Below the pieces are notes generated by a model, which did no database searches, was not told the DNA's origin, and worked only from the letters and a program-made list of their open reading frames with translations. A stretch of DNA of 64,000 nucleotides, taken from positions 62,001-126,000 of the forward strand of contig NZ_JAUTBL010000001.1 in the NCBI RefSeq assembly GCF_030819275.1, given 5' to 3'. Position 1 is the first letter of the stretch. The number at the start of each line of letters is the position of its first letter. Of this stretch, positions 8,924 through 17,769 are shown in pieces. The position numbers and the translations under genes are program-made. This DNA is from Agrobacterium larrymoorei. GTDB taxonomy: Bacteria; Pseudomonadota; Alphaproteobacteria; Rhizobiales; Rhizobiaceae.

Positions 8924-9673
8924 CTAATGCGCCAGGATTTTCGACAGGAAGGAGCGCGCGCGTTCCGTCTTGGGATGGGTGAAGAAACTGTCGCCCTCGC
9001 CGATCTCCACGATCTCTCCGCCATCCATGAAGACGATCCGATCGGCCACCTTGCGGGCAAATCCCATTTCATGGGTGACGACCATCATCGTCATACCCTC
9101 TTGGGCAAGCGACACCATGACATCGAGAACCTCGTTGATCATTTCCGGATCGAGCGCGGAAGTCGGCTCATCGAAGAGCATCGCAACAGGGTCCATCGCA
9201 AGCGCACGGGCAATCGCCACACGCTGCTGCTGCCCGCCTGACAGCTGGCCTGGATATTTGCGGGCCTGTGCCGTCAGCCCAACCCGCTCAAGCAGAGCAT
9301 TGGCCTTGGCGAGCGCTTCATCCGGCGAGCGCCCCAGAACCTTTTCCTGCCCGATGCAGAGATTTTCGAGGATCGTCATATGTGGGAAGAGTTCAAAATG
9401 CTGAAACACCATTCCCACCTTGGAGCGCAGCTTCGGCATGTCGGTCTTTGGATCCGTGACCTCGACCCCGTTGACGACGATCACACCATTTCCCACCGTT
9501 TCCAACGCGTTGACGCATTTGATCAGCGTCGACTTTCCAGACCCGGAGGGACCGCAGATCACAACGACCTCACCCTTGGCGACGTTGAGGCTGCAATTGG
9601 TCAGGACTTGAAAAGTGGGTCCATACCATTTGTTGACGGAGTGCAGTTCGATCATACCGGTTGCTTGAGACAT
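8924..9673 (-). CDS. Polar amino acid-type ABC transporter ATPase
   Basis: A 249-residue ATPase with Walker [10 protein letters not shown] (residues 41-49), the glutamine-loop segment [14 protein letters not shown], signature LSGGQQQR and Walker [15 protein letters not shown]. The closest family pattern is GlnQ/HisP, the cytoplasmic engine of importers for polar amino acids and opines. It is encoded directly after the permease gene with a 10-base gap. It pairs with only one permease gene, which is common for homodimeric permeases. Substrate choice lies in the binding protein at 10448-11308. Confidence 0.96.
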   Translation of the reverse strand: MSQATGMIELHSVNKWYGPTFQVLTNCSLNVAKGEVVVICGPSGSGKSTLIKCVNALETVGNGVIVVNGVEVTDPKTDMPKLRSKVGMVFQHFELFPHMTILENLCIGQEKVLGRSPDEALAKANALLERVGLTAQARKYPGQLSGGQQQRVAIARALAMDPVAMLFDEPTSALDPEMINEVLDVMVSLAQEGMTMMVVTHEMGFARKVADRIVFMDGGEIVEIGEGDSFFTHPKTERARSFLSKILAH

Positions 9674-9683
9674 CCTGCTCTCC

Positions 9684-10385
9684 TTAATGCGCGTCAGCAG
9701 ACATTGGGCCGTAGGCTTTGCCGAACCGCTTCTCGATGCGGCGCTGGATCAGTTCCCATGCGGTTGTCATGGCGAGGTAGTAGAGAGCTGCGACGGTAAA
9801 GAGCTCCAGAACCAGAAACTTCTCCTGAATGAGGACCTGCGTGCGTCGCAGAAGCTCTTCCATGGAAATGATCGAGGCGATTGAGGTGGTCTTGAGCACA
9901 CCGTTGACGGAGTTGCCAAGCGGCGGAATGATGATGCGGAATGCCTGCGGCGCCACAATGTAGCGCATGACCTGCGCCTCCGTCATACCGATCGCGCGTG
10001 CCGCATTGACCTGCCCCTTCGGCACCGCGGCAATACCGGCACGAACGATTTCGGACAGATAGGCGGCCTCGCAAAGTGAGAGACCAATCAGCGTCGATTG
10101 CACCACCGTGAACTTGATACCGATCTGCGGCAGGCCGGTATAGATGATGATCAGTTGGACCAGAAGCGGTGTGCCACGAAAGATCCACGTGTAGAAGTAA
10201 GCCGGACCGGAGAGGATGCGGTACTTCGACATGCGCATTACGGCGATGATGAAGCCCAAAGCTAAACCCGCCGTCATAGCGAATATGGTAAGGCCGAGCG
10301 TAACCAGCGCGCCCTCGAAGAGATAAAAATTCGTAAGATATTCGAAAAAGCCTTCCCAGTTCCAACCCTTCACGTCGATCTCCAT
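9684..10385 (-). CDS. Polar amino acid-type ABC transporter permease
   Basis: A 233-residue HisM/GlnP-type permease. Membrane segments start near residue 20 and the conserved [20 protein letters not shown] segment appears as [19 protein letters not shown] at about 68-86. The cytoplasmic loop [21 protein letters not shown] follows, contacting the ATPase. Only one permease is encoded, so a homodimer is likely. The gene lies between the binding protein (62-base gap) and the ATPase (10-base gap). The operon is predicted to be controlled from operator site 2. Confidence 0.94.
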   Translation of the reverse strand: MEIDVKGWNWEGFFEYLTNFYLFEGALVTLGLTIFAMTAGLALGFIIAVMRMSKYRILSGPAYFYTWIFRGTPLLVQLIIIYTGLPQIGIKFTVVQSTLIGLSLCEAAYLSEIVRAGIAAVPKGQVNAARAIGMTEAQVMRYIVAPQAFRIIIPPLGNSVNGVLKTTSIASIISMEELLRRTQVLIQEKFLVLELFTVAALYYLAMTTAWELIQRRIEKRFGKAYGPMSADAH

Positions 10386-10447
10386 TGCATGCCGTAACGG
10401 TCGCGGCGGAGAGCATCCGCCGCGCTGAAAGTCGGGATGGATGAAAC

Positions 10448-11308
10448 TCAGCCTTCAGGGCCGAGAACGGAAAGATCGCCCGGCGCCATGCCAACGCCGT
10501 AGCTTGCCATCAGCTTTTCGAGCGATCCGTCGGCCTTCATCTCCTTGAGAGCGGCAGACACGGCCTCTGCGACGTCTTTGTTGCCGAAGGAAAGCGATCC
10601 GGGGGTCGGATACATACCAGACAGCGCGTGGGTAAACTCACCGCGATCCTGATACTGCTTGGCGACCGGATCGATCGATACGGCGGCCTGCACCTGACCG
10701 GCACGCAATGCCTGGTAGACGGTAGCGTAATTGTCGAAGAGATTGATGGTCATCGGCGTTAGACCACGCTTCTTGAAGTCTTCATTCAATTCCTTGATCT
10801 TGCGCTCCGCATACCCGCCGATATCTGTGCTGACCGCCTTGCCGGCCAGATCATCAACCTTGGTGATCGGATCTGACGCACCCACTGCGGTGGAGATGCT
10901 GATCGCCAGGTTTTCGTAGGGGATCATAAATAGGATCTTGCGACGTTCTGCCGTCACGAACAGTCCAGCATTGATCATGTCCCAACGTCCGCCCTGCAGA
11001 CCCGGCACCATGGTTGCATATTCCGTGCTGATATATTCCGGCTTGAGGCAGAGCCGCTTGGCGATTTCATAACCCAGCTCGATGCGCAGGCCCTTCAGCA
11101 CACCCTGCTGATCGGCATAGGCCATCGGTGGCAGTGTCGGACTTGTCGCCATGACGAGATGGCCTGGCTTTATCAGTAAGCTATCTGCAATTTTCGGTTT
11201 GCAATCCTGAGCAAGGGCTGCGGTTGAAAACAGCAAAAGGCTAGCAGCTGCCAGAAGGGCTCTGGCAGACACGGTTTCGCATTTCCGAAATTTCGGATTC
11301 CAGTTCAT
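10448..11308 (-). CDS. Polar amino acid-type periplasmic binding protein
   Basis: A family 3 solute-binding protein of 286 residues from the ATG at 11308, chosen for the GGAG seven bases upstream; an in-frame GTG lies at 11320. A signal peptide ends at about ALA-QD. The mature protein has two SBP lobes: the first around ATSPTLPPMAYADQQGVLKG, the second starting near VDDLAGKAVSTDIGGYAERK. It delivers the substrate to the permease and ATPase encoded next. With the GntR operator in its promoter it belongs to the same regulon as the monooxygenase operon, so its ligand is probably the starting compound, inferred to be trigonelline or a relative. Confidence 0.93.
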   Translation of the reverse strand: MNWNPKFRKCETVSARALLAAASLLLFSTAALAQDCKPKIADSLLIKPGHLVMATSPTLPPMAYADQQGVLKGLRIELGYEIAKRLCLKPEYISTEYATMVPGLQGGRWDMINAGLFVTAERRKILFMIPYENLAISISTAVGASDPITKVDDLAGKAVSTDIGGYAERKIKELNEDFKKRGLTPMTINLFDNYATVYQALRAGQVQAAVSIDPVAKQYQDRGEFTHALSGMYPTPGSLSFGNKDVAEAVSAALKEMKADGSLEKLMASYGVGMAPGDLSVLGPEG

Positions 11309-11335
11309 TGTGAGCTCCACTCTCTATATTATTGA

Positions 11336-11351
11336 TTATGGCATACCATCA
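11336..11351 (-). promoter_or_regulatory. GntR-type operator, site 2 (transporter promoter)
   Basis: Read on the plus strand it is TTATGGCATACCATCA, identical to the minus-strand reading of site 1 except at one position. A minus-strand TTGACA lies at 11374-11369, 17 bases before the site, so the operator occupies the -10 position of the binding-protein promoter. The transcript would run to the start codon at 11308. Confidence 0.8.
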
Positions 11352-11487
11352 CATCAAACGAATTTGTCTGTCAATAAGGTGACGTAAATTTTATAAACTA
11401 TTGTAATTGCAAATTAATTTACGCACAGCACGCCAACGGCTGGTCGCGCTGAACCGCCGCACCGTAGAATATTTGCGTGCCGAATGG

Positions 11488-12186
11488 CTAAGCTTCGGCG
11501 TTTTTCTGTGCCGTCAAAACGGCCTCGGCTATCGCACAGGCGCTGGCCACATGATCGAGCGCCGCCTGGTAAGCGACGTCGCCGTCTCCCTGGCGAATAG
11601 CCTCTACGATCTTCTCCATCTGTGCCGGGCCTTCGGTGTCGCGGCTCTTGGTCTTGATCGTCATGGAGCGAAGATGATTGATCCTGACGGTGAGAAGATT
11701 GACCACACCCCAGGCCACGTGCCGATCGACCTTGCTGAACAGCGTCTGATAGAAAGACGAGGTATGCGCAAGAACGCCTGCCATGTCCTTTTTCGCGTAA
11801 CTCTTGCGAATTTGATCGAGCGATGCTTCCAGCGCCGCAACGATAGCAGGATCGCGTCGTTCGGCGCAGAGCCGGGCAGCCATTCCCTCCAACGCACCGC
11901 GGATCTCGTAAATCTGCTTCGCCTCGTCCAGATCAAGCAATGCGACGATCGGGCCTTTATTTGGCAGGTTGGCCACCAGCCCTTCGGATTCCAGATGACG
12001 CAGAACCTCGCGAACGATGGTACGTGAAACCCCAAGCTGCGCGCAAAGATCGCGCTCTACCAGACGATCCCCTGGACGAAAGTAGCCATTTACGATCGCA
12101 TCCCGGACCTTGTCGAGCGCAAGCTCTCTCAAGGTTTTCGTCGGACGTTCAACGCGAATGGCATTTCCCGGCAAAGCATCGTTCAT
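11488..12186 (-). CDS. GntR family regulator, FadR/FCD type
   Basis: A 232-residue regulator. The winged helix-turn-helix covers about residues 18-80 (LVERDLCAQLGVSRTIVREV is the recognition part). The all-helical FCD ligand-binding domain follows from about 90, with conserved metal/ligand residues in the EIRGALE, SFYQTLF and ALDHV segments. FCD regulators usually repress a neighbouring catabolic operon and release DNA when they bind a substrate or intermediate. The same palindrome lies in its own promoter and in the two downstream promoters, so it is probably an autoregulated local repressor. The effector is unknown. Confidence 0.94.
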   Translation of the reverse strand: MNDALPGNAIRVERPTKTLRELALDKVRDAIVNGYFRPGDRLVERDLCAQLGVSRTIVREVLRHLESEGLVANLPNKGPIVALLDLDEAKQIYEIRGALEGMAARLCAERRDPAIVAALEASLDQIRKSYAKKDMAGVLAHTSSFYQTLFSKVDRHVAWGVVNLLTVRINHLRSMTIKTKSRDTEGPAQMEKIVEAIRQGDGDVAYQAALDHVASACAIAEAVLTAQKNAEA

Positions 12187-12251
12187 GGTATCACCTCATC
12201 TGTCGCTTGCCTGGTTGTGCTCAGGGCAGAATCAGGATTTGGCTTTTAATA

Positions 12252-12267
12252 TTATGGCGTACCAAAA
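12252..12267 (-). promoter_or_regulatory. GntR-type operator, site 3 (regulator's own promoter)
   Basis: The plus-strand reading is TTATGGCGTACCAAAA, sharing 13 of 16 positions with sites 1 and 2. It lies 66 bases upstream of the GntR gene start at 12186. It is the weakest copy, as expected for an autoregulatory site. Confidence 0.68.
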
Positions 12268-12307
12268 TATTTAGCGACGCTGTATGATCATGGCAATCGC
12301 CAGATGA

Positions 12308-12319
12308 CAGTGCGCACTG
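12308..12319. repeat. 12-bp perfect palindrome between purU and the GntR promoter
   Basis: CAGTGCGCACTG is a perfect palindrome 19 bases past the purU stop. It could be a protein site or the stem of a weak transcript end. No T-run follows on either strand, so a rho-independent terminator is unlikely. Only the symmetry is seen. Confidence 0.35.
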
Positions 12320-12338
12320 CTTCCCCGCCATCAAACCT

Positions 12339-13223
12339 TTATCCCATCCGCTCCGAAGCATAAGAGCCGGGGCTTGGCGGAAAGACGACGGTGCGGTTGC
12401 CGTTCATGAACACCCTCTTATGGATATGGGCATGGATGGCGCGCGCCAGCACCTGCGCCTCCACGTCACGGCCAAGCGAGACATAATCCTCCGGCGACTG
12501 GGCATGGGTGATGCGCACGGTGTCCTGCTCGATGATCGGGCCCTCATCGAGATCGGCAGTCACATAATGGGCTGTAGCACCGATCAGCTTCACGCCGCGC
12601 TGATAGGCCTGCTTATAAGGATTGGCGCCCTTGAAGCTTGGCAGGAAGGAGTGGTGGATATTGATGATCCTGCCGGCCATCGCTTCGCACATTCTATCGG
12701 ACAAGACCTGCATATAGCGAGCCAACACGATCAGTTCCGTGCCGCTGCCTTCGACAATATCCATGATCCGGCCTTCGGCCTGTGGCTTGTTCTCCTTCGT
12801 TACCGGAATGTGATGGAAGGGGATATCGTGATTGACGACGACCTTCTGGTAATCGAAATGGTTGGAGACCACGCCGACGATATCGATCGGCAGCGCGCCA
12901 ATGCGCCAACGGTAGAGCAGATCGTTGAGGCAGTGGCCGAAGCGCGACACCATAAAGAGCACTTTCGTGCGCTTCGCCTGATCGTAGAGCCCGACCTCCA
13001 TGCCGAATGTCTTCGCAATCGGCTCCAGGCCTGCTACCAGTTCCTCGCGGGTCGCGCCCTCTTCCGAGATGAAGCCGACGCGCATGAAGAAGCGGCCTGT
13101 CTCAAGATCATCGAATTGCGAGCTATCGACAATATTGCAACCCTTCTCCGCCAGAAAACCCGAAATGGCGGCCACGATGCCGCGTGTGGACGTGCATGTA
13201 ACGGTCAGGACGAAACTCGTCAT
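12339..13223 (-). CDS. purU: Formyltetrahydrofolate deformylase
   Basis: A 294-residue enzyme that hydrolyses 10-formyl-tetrahydrofolate to formate and tetrahydrofolate. An ACT domain occupies residues 1-80 (TSTRGIVAAISGFLAEKG). The formyltransferase fold follows; the catalytic Asn and His are in INIHHSFLPSF and GATAHYV, and the Asp is in TADLDEGPI. It is the last gene of the mgsABC-gmaS-purU operon, 84 bases after gmaS. In N-methylglutamate pathway bacteria the methyl carbon released as methylene-THF is oxidised to formyl-THF. PurU then regenerates free folate and yields formate, which explains its presence here. Confidence 0.96.
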   Translation of the reverse strand: MTSFVLTVTCTSTRGIVAAISGFLAEKGCNIVDSSQFDDLETGRFFMRVGFISEEGATREELVAGLEPIAKTFGMEVGLYDQAKRTKVLFMVSRFGHCLNDLLYRWRIGALPIDIVGVVSNHFDYQKVVVNHDIPFHHIPVTKENKPQAEGRIMDIVEGSGTELIVLARYMQVLSDRMCEAMAGRIINIHHSFLPSFKGANPYKQAYQRGVKLIGATAHYVTADLDEGPIIEQDTVRITHAQSPEDYVSLGRDVEAQVLARAIHAHIHKRVFMNGNRTVVFPPSPGSYASERMG

Positions 13224-13307
13224 CTGGCGCCCTCTCTACAATCGATGGGAAAAGCCCGCGCTACCCGAGGAGCGCGGGAAAAGCCGCAAGACGGCGGGGA
13301 AACCTTA

Positions 13308-14615
13308 TCAGACGTCGAGCGTGGTCTGGTGCTCCCAGGCCGTGAACTGGGAGCAATAGCTGTTCCACTCACCATGCTTGAGCTTCAAATACGCCTTTGA
13401 GAACTCGACGCCGAGGGCCTGCTGCAACGCCTCATCCTTCTCATATTCGCGCAGCGCGTCGAGAAGATTGAGCGGCAGTTTCGGCGCATCCGTGACGGTA
13501 TGGCCTTCGCGGTACATGTCGATATCGTGATGGGGACCCGGATCGGCCTGAGAGCGAACGCCGGAAAGGCCGGCTGCGATAATGATGGCCTGCAGCAGAT
13601 AGGGGTTCACCGCACCGTCCGGCAGGCGAAGCTCGAAACGCCCGGGCCCCGGCACACGCACCATATGGGTGCGGTTGTTGCCGGTCCATGTCACCGTGTT
13701 GGGTGCCCATGTGGCGCCGGATACGGTGCGGGGCGCATTGATGCGCTTGTAGGAATTGACGGTCGGATTGGTGACAGCCGCCAGCGCCGAGGCATGTTTC
13801 ATGATGCCGCCAAGAAAGGTCTTACCCTTGGCGGAAAGGCCGAACGGCATCGCCTTGTCGGCAAAGGCATTGATCTTGCCGTCCAGATCCCACACGGAAA
13901 TATGTGCGTGGCAGCCATTGCCGGTCAGGCCCTTGAACGGCTTCGGCATGAAGGTAGCGCGAAGGCCGTGCTTTTCAGCAACGGATTTGACCATGAATTT
14001 GAAAAAGGAGTGCTTGTCGGCCGTTTGAAGCGCGTCGTCATATTCCCAGTTCATTTCAAACTGGCCGTTCGCGTCTTCATGGTCGTTCTGGTAAGGCTTC
14101 CAACCTAGCTCCAGCATGTAGTCGCAAATTTCGGCGATGACATCGTAGCGGCGCATCACCGCCTGCTGATCGTAGCAGGGCTTTTCAGCGGTATCATATT
14201 CATCGGAAATCTTGCTGCCGTCGGCGGAAATCAGGAAGAATTCCGGCTCGACCCCGGTCTTCACCCGCAAGCCTTCGCTTGCGGCTTCGGCAATCAGCTT
14301 CTTCAAGACCACACGCGGCGCCTGTTCGACAGGCTGGTCTTCCATCACGCAATCGGCGGCGACCCAGGCGACATCCTTCTTCCATGGAAGCTGGATGACC
14401 GAAGAGGCATCCGGTATGGCAAAAAGATCAGGATGGGCAGGTGTCAAATCGAACCAGGTGGCAAAGCCTGCAAAGCCTGCGCCGTCCTTCTGCATGTCTG
14501 CGATCGCTTCGGCAGGCACCAGCTTGGCGCGCTGCCCACCGAAGAGATCGGTGTAGCTGATCATAAAATATTTGATGCCCTTTTCGGCTGCATATGCGGA
14601 GAGGTCCAGTGTCAC
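13308..14615 (-). CDS. gmaS: Gamma-glutamylmethylamide synthetase (GS-like)
   Basis: A glutamine synthetase-fold enzyme of 435 residues that joins methylamine to glutamate using ATP, giving gamma-glutamylmethylamide. The GTG start at 14615 is chosen because GGGGA lies upstream and the protein then opens VTLDLSAYAAEKGIKYFMIS as in the GmaS/GlnT group. The beta-grasp and GS catalytic domains include GVEPEFFLIS, NGCHAHISVWD and the ATP-binding NAPRTVSGATWAPN. Ordinary GlnA is about 470 residues and lacks this N terminus. The neighbours mgsABC and mgdABCD make methylamine assimilation far more likely than housekeeping glutamine synthesis. Confidence 0.93.
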   Translation of the reverse strand: MTLDLSAYAAEKGIKYFMISYTDLFGGQRAKLVPAEAIADMQKDGAGFAGFATWFDLTPAHPDLFAIPDASSVIQLPWKKDVAWVAADCVMEDQPVEQAPRVVLKKLIAEAASEGLRVKTGVEPEFFLISADGSKISDEYDTAEKPCYDQQAVMRRYDVIAEICDYMLELGWKPYQNDHEDANGQFEMNWEYDDALQTADKHSFFKFMVKSVAEKHGLRATFMPKPFKGLTGNGCHAHISVWDLDGKINAFADKAMPFGLSAKGKTFLGGIMKHASALAAVTNPTVNSYKRINAPRTVSGATWAPNTVTWTGNNRTHMVRVPGPGRFELRLPDGAVNPYLLQAIIIAAGLSGVRSQADPGPHHDIDMYREGHTVTDAPKLPLNLLDALREYEKDEALQQALGVEFSKAYLKLKHGEWNSYCSQFTAWEHQTTLDV

Positions 14616-14700
14616 GTCATTCCCCTTTTTTGGTATCAGACACTTGATTTTAGAAAGACGGTCGCATCCTCCCAAACGCGCCCGTCCTTAATGCATGCTT

Positions 14701-16029
14701 TTAGAAGCCACCCTTACCCGGGAACCAGTTCGTTCCGGCCAGCGGCACCTGCGCCATGGCTGCGGCCTCCATGGTCAAGGCCACGAGATCTTCCGGCTCC
14801 AGATTGTGGAGGTGGTTCTTGCCGCAAGCGCGTGCGATGGTCTGCGCCTCCAGCGTCATCACCTTCAAATAGTTGGCAAGGCGACGACCGGCAGCGACCG
14901 GATCGAGACGCGCGGCAAGCTCCGGATCCTGCGTCGTGATGCCAGCCGGGTCTTTGCCTTCGTGCCAGTCATCATAAGCGCCAGCGGTGGTGCCGAGCTT
15001 CTGGTATTCCTCTTCCCATTTCGGGTCATTATCGCCAAGCGCCACGAGTGCTGCGGTGCCAATCGCCACCGCATCGGCGCCAAGTGCCAGAGCCTTGGCC
15101 ACATCGGCGCCGGAGCGAATGCCGCCCGACACGATCAATTGCACCTTGCGATGCATGCCGAGATCCTGAAGGGCCTGGACGGCAGGACGAATGCAGGCAA
15201 GCGTTGGCATGCCGACATTTTCGATGAAGACGTCCTGCGTGGCAGCCGTACCGCCCTGCATACCGTCCAACACCACCACATCGGCACCAGCCTTCACCGC
15301 AAGCGCTGTGTCGTAATAGGGGCGCGCGCCACCGACCTTGATATAGATCGGCTTTTCCCAGTCGGTGATTTCACGCAGTTCGAGGATCTTGATTTCCAAA
15401 TCATCCGGGCCGGTCCAATCGGGATGGCGGCAGGCCGAGCGCTGGTCGATACCCTTGGGCAGATTGCGCATATTGGCGACGCGGTCGGAAATCTTCTGAC
15501 CGAGCAGCATGCCGCCGCCGCCGGGCTTGGCGCCCTGGCCGACGACCACCTCGATGGCGTCCGCACGGCGCAGGTCCTTCGGGTTCATGCCATAGCGAGA
15601 AGGCAAATACTGGTAGACCAGGGTCTGGCTGTGGCCGCGCTCCTCATCCGTCATGCCGCCGTCGCCTGTCGTCGTGGAGGTGCCGGCAATCGTGGCGCCA
15701 CGGCCAAGGGCTTCCTTGGCATTCCCGGACAGCGCGCCAAAACTCATGCCCGCGATCGTGATTGGCGTTTTCAGCGTGATCGGCTTTTTGGCAAAGCGCG
15801 TGCCGAGCGTAACACTCGTATCGCACTTCTCGCGATAGCCTTCGAGCGGATAGCGCGAAATGGAAGCGCCAAGAAACAGCAGGTCGTCAAAATGCGGTAC
15901 CTTGCGCTTCGTACCGGCACCGCGAATGTCGTAAATGCCGGTCGCCGCAGCGCGGCGGATTTCCGCCAGCGTATGGTCGTCGAAGGTTGCGGACTTGCGC
16001 GGCGGGGTGAATGGGTTGTGGTAGCTCAT
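14701..16029 (-). CDS. mgsC: N-methylglutamate synthase subunit C (glutamate synthase FMN domain)
   Basis: A 442-residue protein equal to the FMN-binding TIM-barrel domain of the glutamate synthase large subunit, encoded as a separate gene. Features include AMIAGMSFGALS-like PITIAGMSFGALSGNAKEAL, EVVVGQGAKPGGGGMLLGQK for FMN/2-oxoglutarate handling, and VSGGIRSGADVAKALALGAD for the phosphate group. With MgsA and MgsB it makes N-methylglutamate from gamma-glutamylmethylamide and releases glutamate. It follows mgsB by 15 bases. The split into three subunits separates it from GltB. Confidence 0.93.
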   Translation of the reverse strand: MSYHNPFTPPRKSATFDDHTLAEIRRAAATGIYDIRGAGTKRKVPHFDDLLFLGASISRYPLEGYREKCDTSVTLGTRFAKKPITLKTPITIAGMSFGALSGNAKEALGRGATIAGTSTTTGDGGMTDEERGHSQTLVYQYLPSRYGMNPKDLRRADAIEVVVGQGAKPGGGGMLLGQKISDRVANMRNLPKGIDQRSACRHPDWTGPDDLEIKILELREITDWEKPIYIKVGGARPYYDTALAVKAGADVVVLDGMQGGTAATQDVFIENVGMPTLACIRPAVQALQDLGMHRKVQLIVSGGIRSGADVAKALALGADAVAIGTAALVALGDNDPKWEEEYQKLGTTAGAYDDWHEGKDPAGITTQDPELAARLDPVAAGRRLANYLKVMTLEAQTIARACGKNHLHNLEPEDLVALTMEAAAMAQVPLAGTNWFPGKGGF

Positions 16030-16044
16030 CGTGTGATCCCTGCC

Positions 16045-16731
16045 TCAATACGCATCGGCGTTGTCGATGTTGAAGGTGTAGAGCGTGCGAGCCGAACCGT
16101 AGCGCTTGAACTCGGTCGGCTTGGCATCGGTGATGCCTGCCTTGTCGAGAAGCTCCGCCAGTTTTTCGAGATGTTCGGGCCGCATTTCCTTTTCGATGCA
16201 ATCGGCGCCGAGGCTTTTGACCGAGCCGCGCACGAAAAGCTTTGCCTCGTAAAGACTGTCGCCCAAGGCGTCACCCGCGTCGCCGCAGACGACGAGATGA
16301 CCGGACTGACCCATGAAAGCTGACATGTGGCCGATATTGCCCTGCACGACGATATCGATGCCTTTCATCGAAATGCCGCAACGGGAGGCGGCATTGCCCT
16401 TGATAACGAGAAGCCCGCCGCGACCGGTGGCACCCGCATATTGAGAGGCATCGCCTTCGATGACGACGGTACCGGACATCATGTTTTCCGCGACACCGGG
16501 ACCTGCAGAGCCGTGAACGGTGACGGTGCCACCGTCATTCATACCCGCGCAGTAATAGCCGACCGAACCATGCACATCGACGGTCACGGGACTGTCAATG
16601 CCGACGGCCACGGCGTGATGGCCGCGCGGGTTGACGACTTCAAATTCGGTGTCGTTCGCACCGGTGGAAAGGCCGTGCAGCGCCTTGTTGAGGTCACGCA
16701 GCGGCGTATGAGAGAGATCGAAGACTGGCAT
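16045..16731 (-). CDS. mgsB: N-methylglutamate synthase subunit B (GXGXG domain)
   Basis: A 228-residue protein built of the glutamate synthase GXGXG beta-helix, starting at the ATG at 16731 (MPVFDLSHTPLRDLNKAL); an in-frame start at 16746 adds five residues. Glycine-rich turns recur at about 52-160, for example VHGSVGYYCAGMNDGGTVTV and VVIEGDASQYAGATGRGG. It has no catalytic residues of its own and is a structural subunit bridging the amidotransferase and FMN subunits. It lies between mgsA and mgsC in the operon. Confidence 0.93.
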   Translation of the reverse strand: MPVFDLSHTPLRDLNKALHGLSTGANDTEFEVVNPRGHHAVAVGIDSPVTVDVHGSVGYYCAGMNDGGTVTVHGSAGPGVAENMMSGTVVIEGDASQYAGATGRGGLLVIKGNAASRCGISMKGIDIVVQGNIGHMSAFMGQSGHLVVCGDAGDALGDSLYEAKLFVRGSVKSLGADCIEKEMRPEHLEKLAELLDKAGITDAKPTEFKRYGSARTLYTFNIDNADAY

Positions 16732-16767
16732 GGATATGACTTTCACACGGATAGGCCGAGGGCGGCA

Positions 16768-17673
16768 TCAGGCTGCTTTTTCGTGGTCCCAGAAATAGAC
16801 GGTCGCAGGCTCCGGCTCCCAGACGCGAGCGGTCTCAATACCCGGCAGATTGACCAAGGCACGATATTCCGAACCGAAGGCGACATACTGATCCGTCTCG
16901 GCCATGACGGCGGGCTTGCAGGCAATCGGATCGCGTACGACGCCGAACCCGGACTTTGTGCCGACAACGAAGGTGAAGAAGCCGTCGAGATCGTCGAGCG
17001 CACCGGTCAGCGCTTCACCCAGATCCTTGCCCTTGGCCATTTCTGCCGTGAGATAAGCGGCCGCCACTTCGGAGTCGTTCTGGGTTTCGAAACTCATGCC
17101 CTCACGAACCAGCTCGCGGCGCAGGTTGTTATGGTTGGAGAGCGAACCATTATGCACGAGGCATTGGTCCGAGCCCGTGGAAAAGGGATGCGCGCCAAGC
17201 GTCGTCACTGCCGATTCCGTTGCCATTCGGGTATGGCCGATGCCGTGGGTGCCGGCCATGGAGCGCACGTCGAAACGGGCAACAACGTCTTTCGGCAAGC
17301 CAGTCTCTTTATAGATTTCAACGCTGTCGCCCGACCCCATCACGCGCACATTCGGACGGATTGCAGCGAGAACCGCACGGATCGTATCAAGCGCGTCCGA
17401 CGAAATGTCGAGAACGGCATGGGTGCTCTTCACCGTCACCGAGGCATCGACACCGTTTTCCTTCAGCGCATCGGCAAGACCGGAAAAATCAACATCCGGG
17501 CTGGCCGACTGGATCGTCACCTTGGCGCGCCCTGCGGCAGCGCCGCCATAGATCGCAATACCTGCCGAATCCGGCCCACGATCGGTCATGGTGATCAGCA
17601 TATCCGAGAGCAGCTGACCCAGCTGCGGCTCTAGACTTTTATCTTTCAGGAATAATCCAACAATGCCGCACAT
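16768..17673 (-). CDS. mgsA: N-methylglutamate synthase subunit A (class II glutamine amidotransferase)
   Basis: A 301-residue Ntn-type amidotransferase. The ATG at 17673 is chosen so that MCGIVGLF gives the N-terminal Cys nucleophile after Met removal; a longer frame to 17703 would bury it. Other motifs are GHTRMATES, the LVHNGSLSNHNNLRREL region and NDSEVAAAYL for glutamine-like substrate binding. It would remove methylamine from gamma-glutamylmethylamide and pass it to the FMN subunit. It heads the operon. The upstream 96 bases hold the probable promoter, beside the XRE regulator gene that ends at 17770. Confidence 0.93.
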   Translation of the reverse strand: MCGIVGLFLKDKSLEPQLGQLLSDMLITMTDRGPDSAGIAIYGGAAAGRAKVTIQSASPDVDFSGLADALKENGVDASVTVKSTHAVLDISSDALDTIRAVLAAIRPNVRVMGSGDSVEIYKETGLPKDVVARFDVRSMAGTHGIGHTRMATESAVTTLGAHPFSTGSDQCLVHNGSLSNHNNLRRELVREGMSFETQNDSEVAAAYLTAEMAKGKDLGEALTGALDDLDGFFTFVVGTKSGFGVVRDPIACKPAVMAETDQYVAFGSEYRALVNLPGIETARVWEPEPATVYFWDHEKAA

Positions 17674-17769
17674 CGATAGGCACCTCCGTTCGTTTCTGAA
17701 CAAAGGCGTATCATATGGAATTTCTAAACGTCAACTATCAGGAATAATTTTTTCTTCTAAAGCAATCCT

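Noticed and set aside
14695..16323. Long open frames opposite real genes (for example 14695-16323 plus, 21140-22870 minus, 30477-32045 minus)
   Set aside because: They lie antisense to clear enzyme genes, have low-complexity Arg/His-rich translations and no family motifs; they come from high GC content.
13308..17673. Reading these genes as glutamine synthetase and glutamate synthase for ammonia assimilation
   Set aside because: GltB is one long chain with GltD; here its domains are three separate genes with a GmaS-type synthetase, the N-methylglutamate layout.
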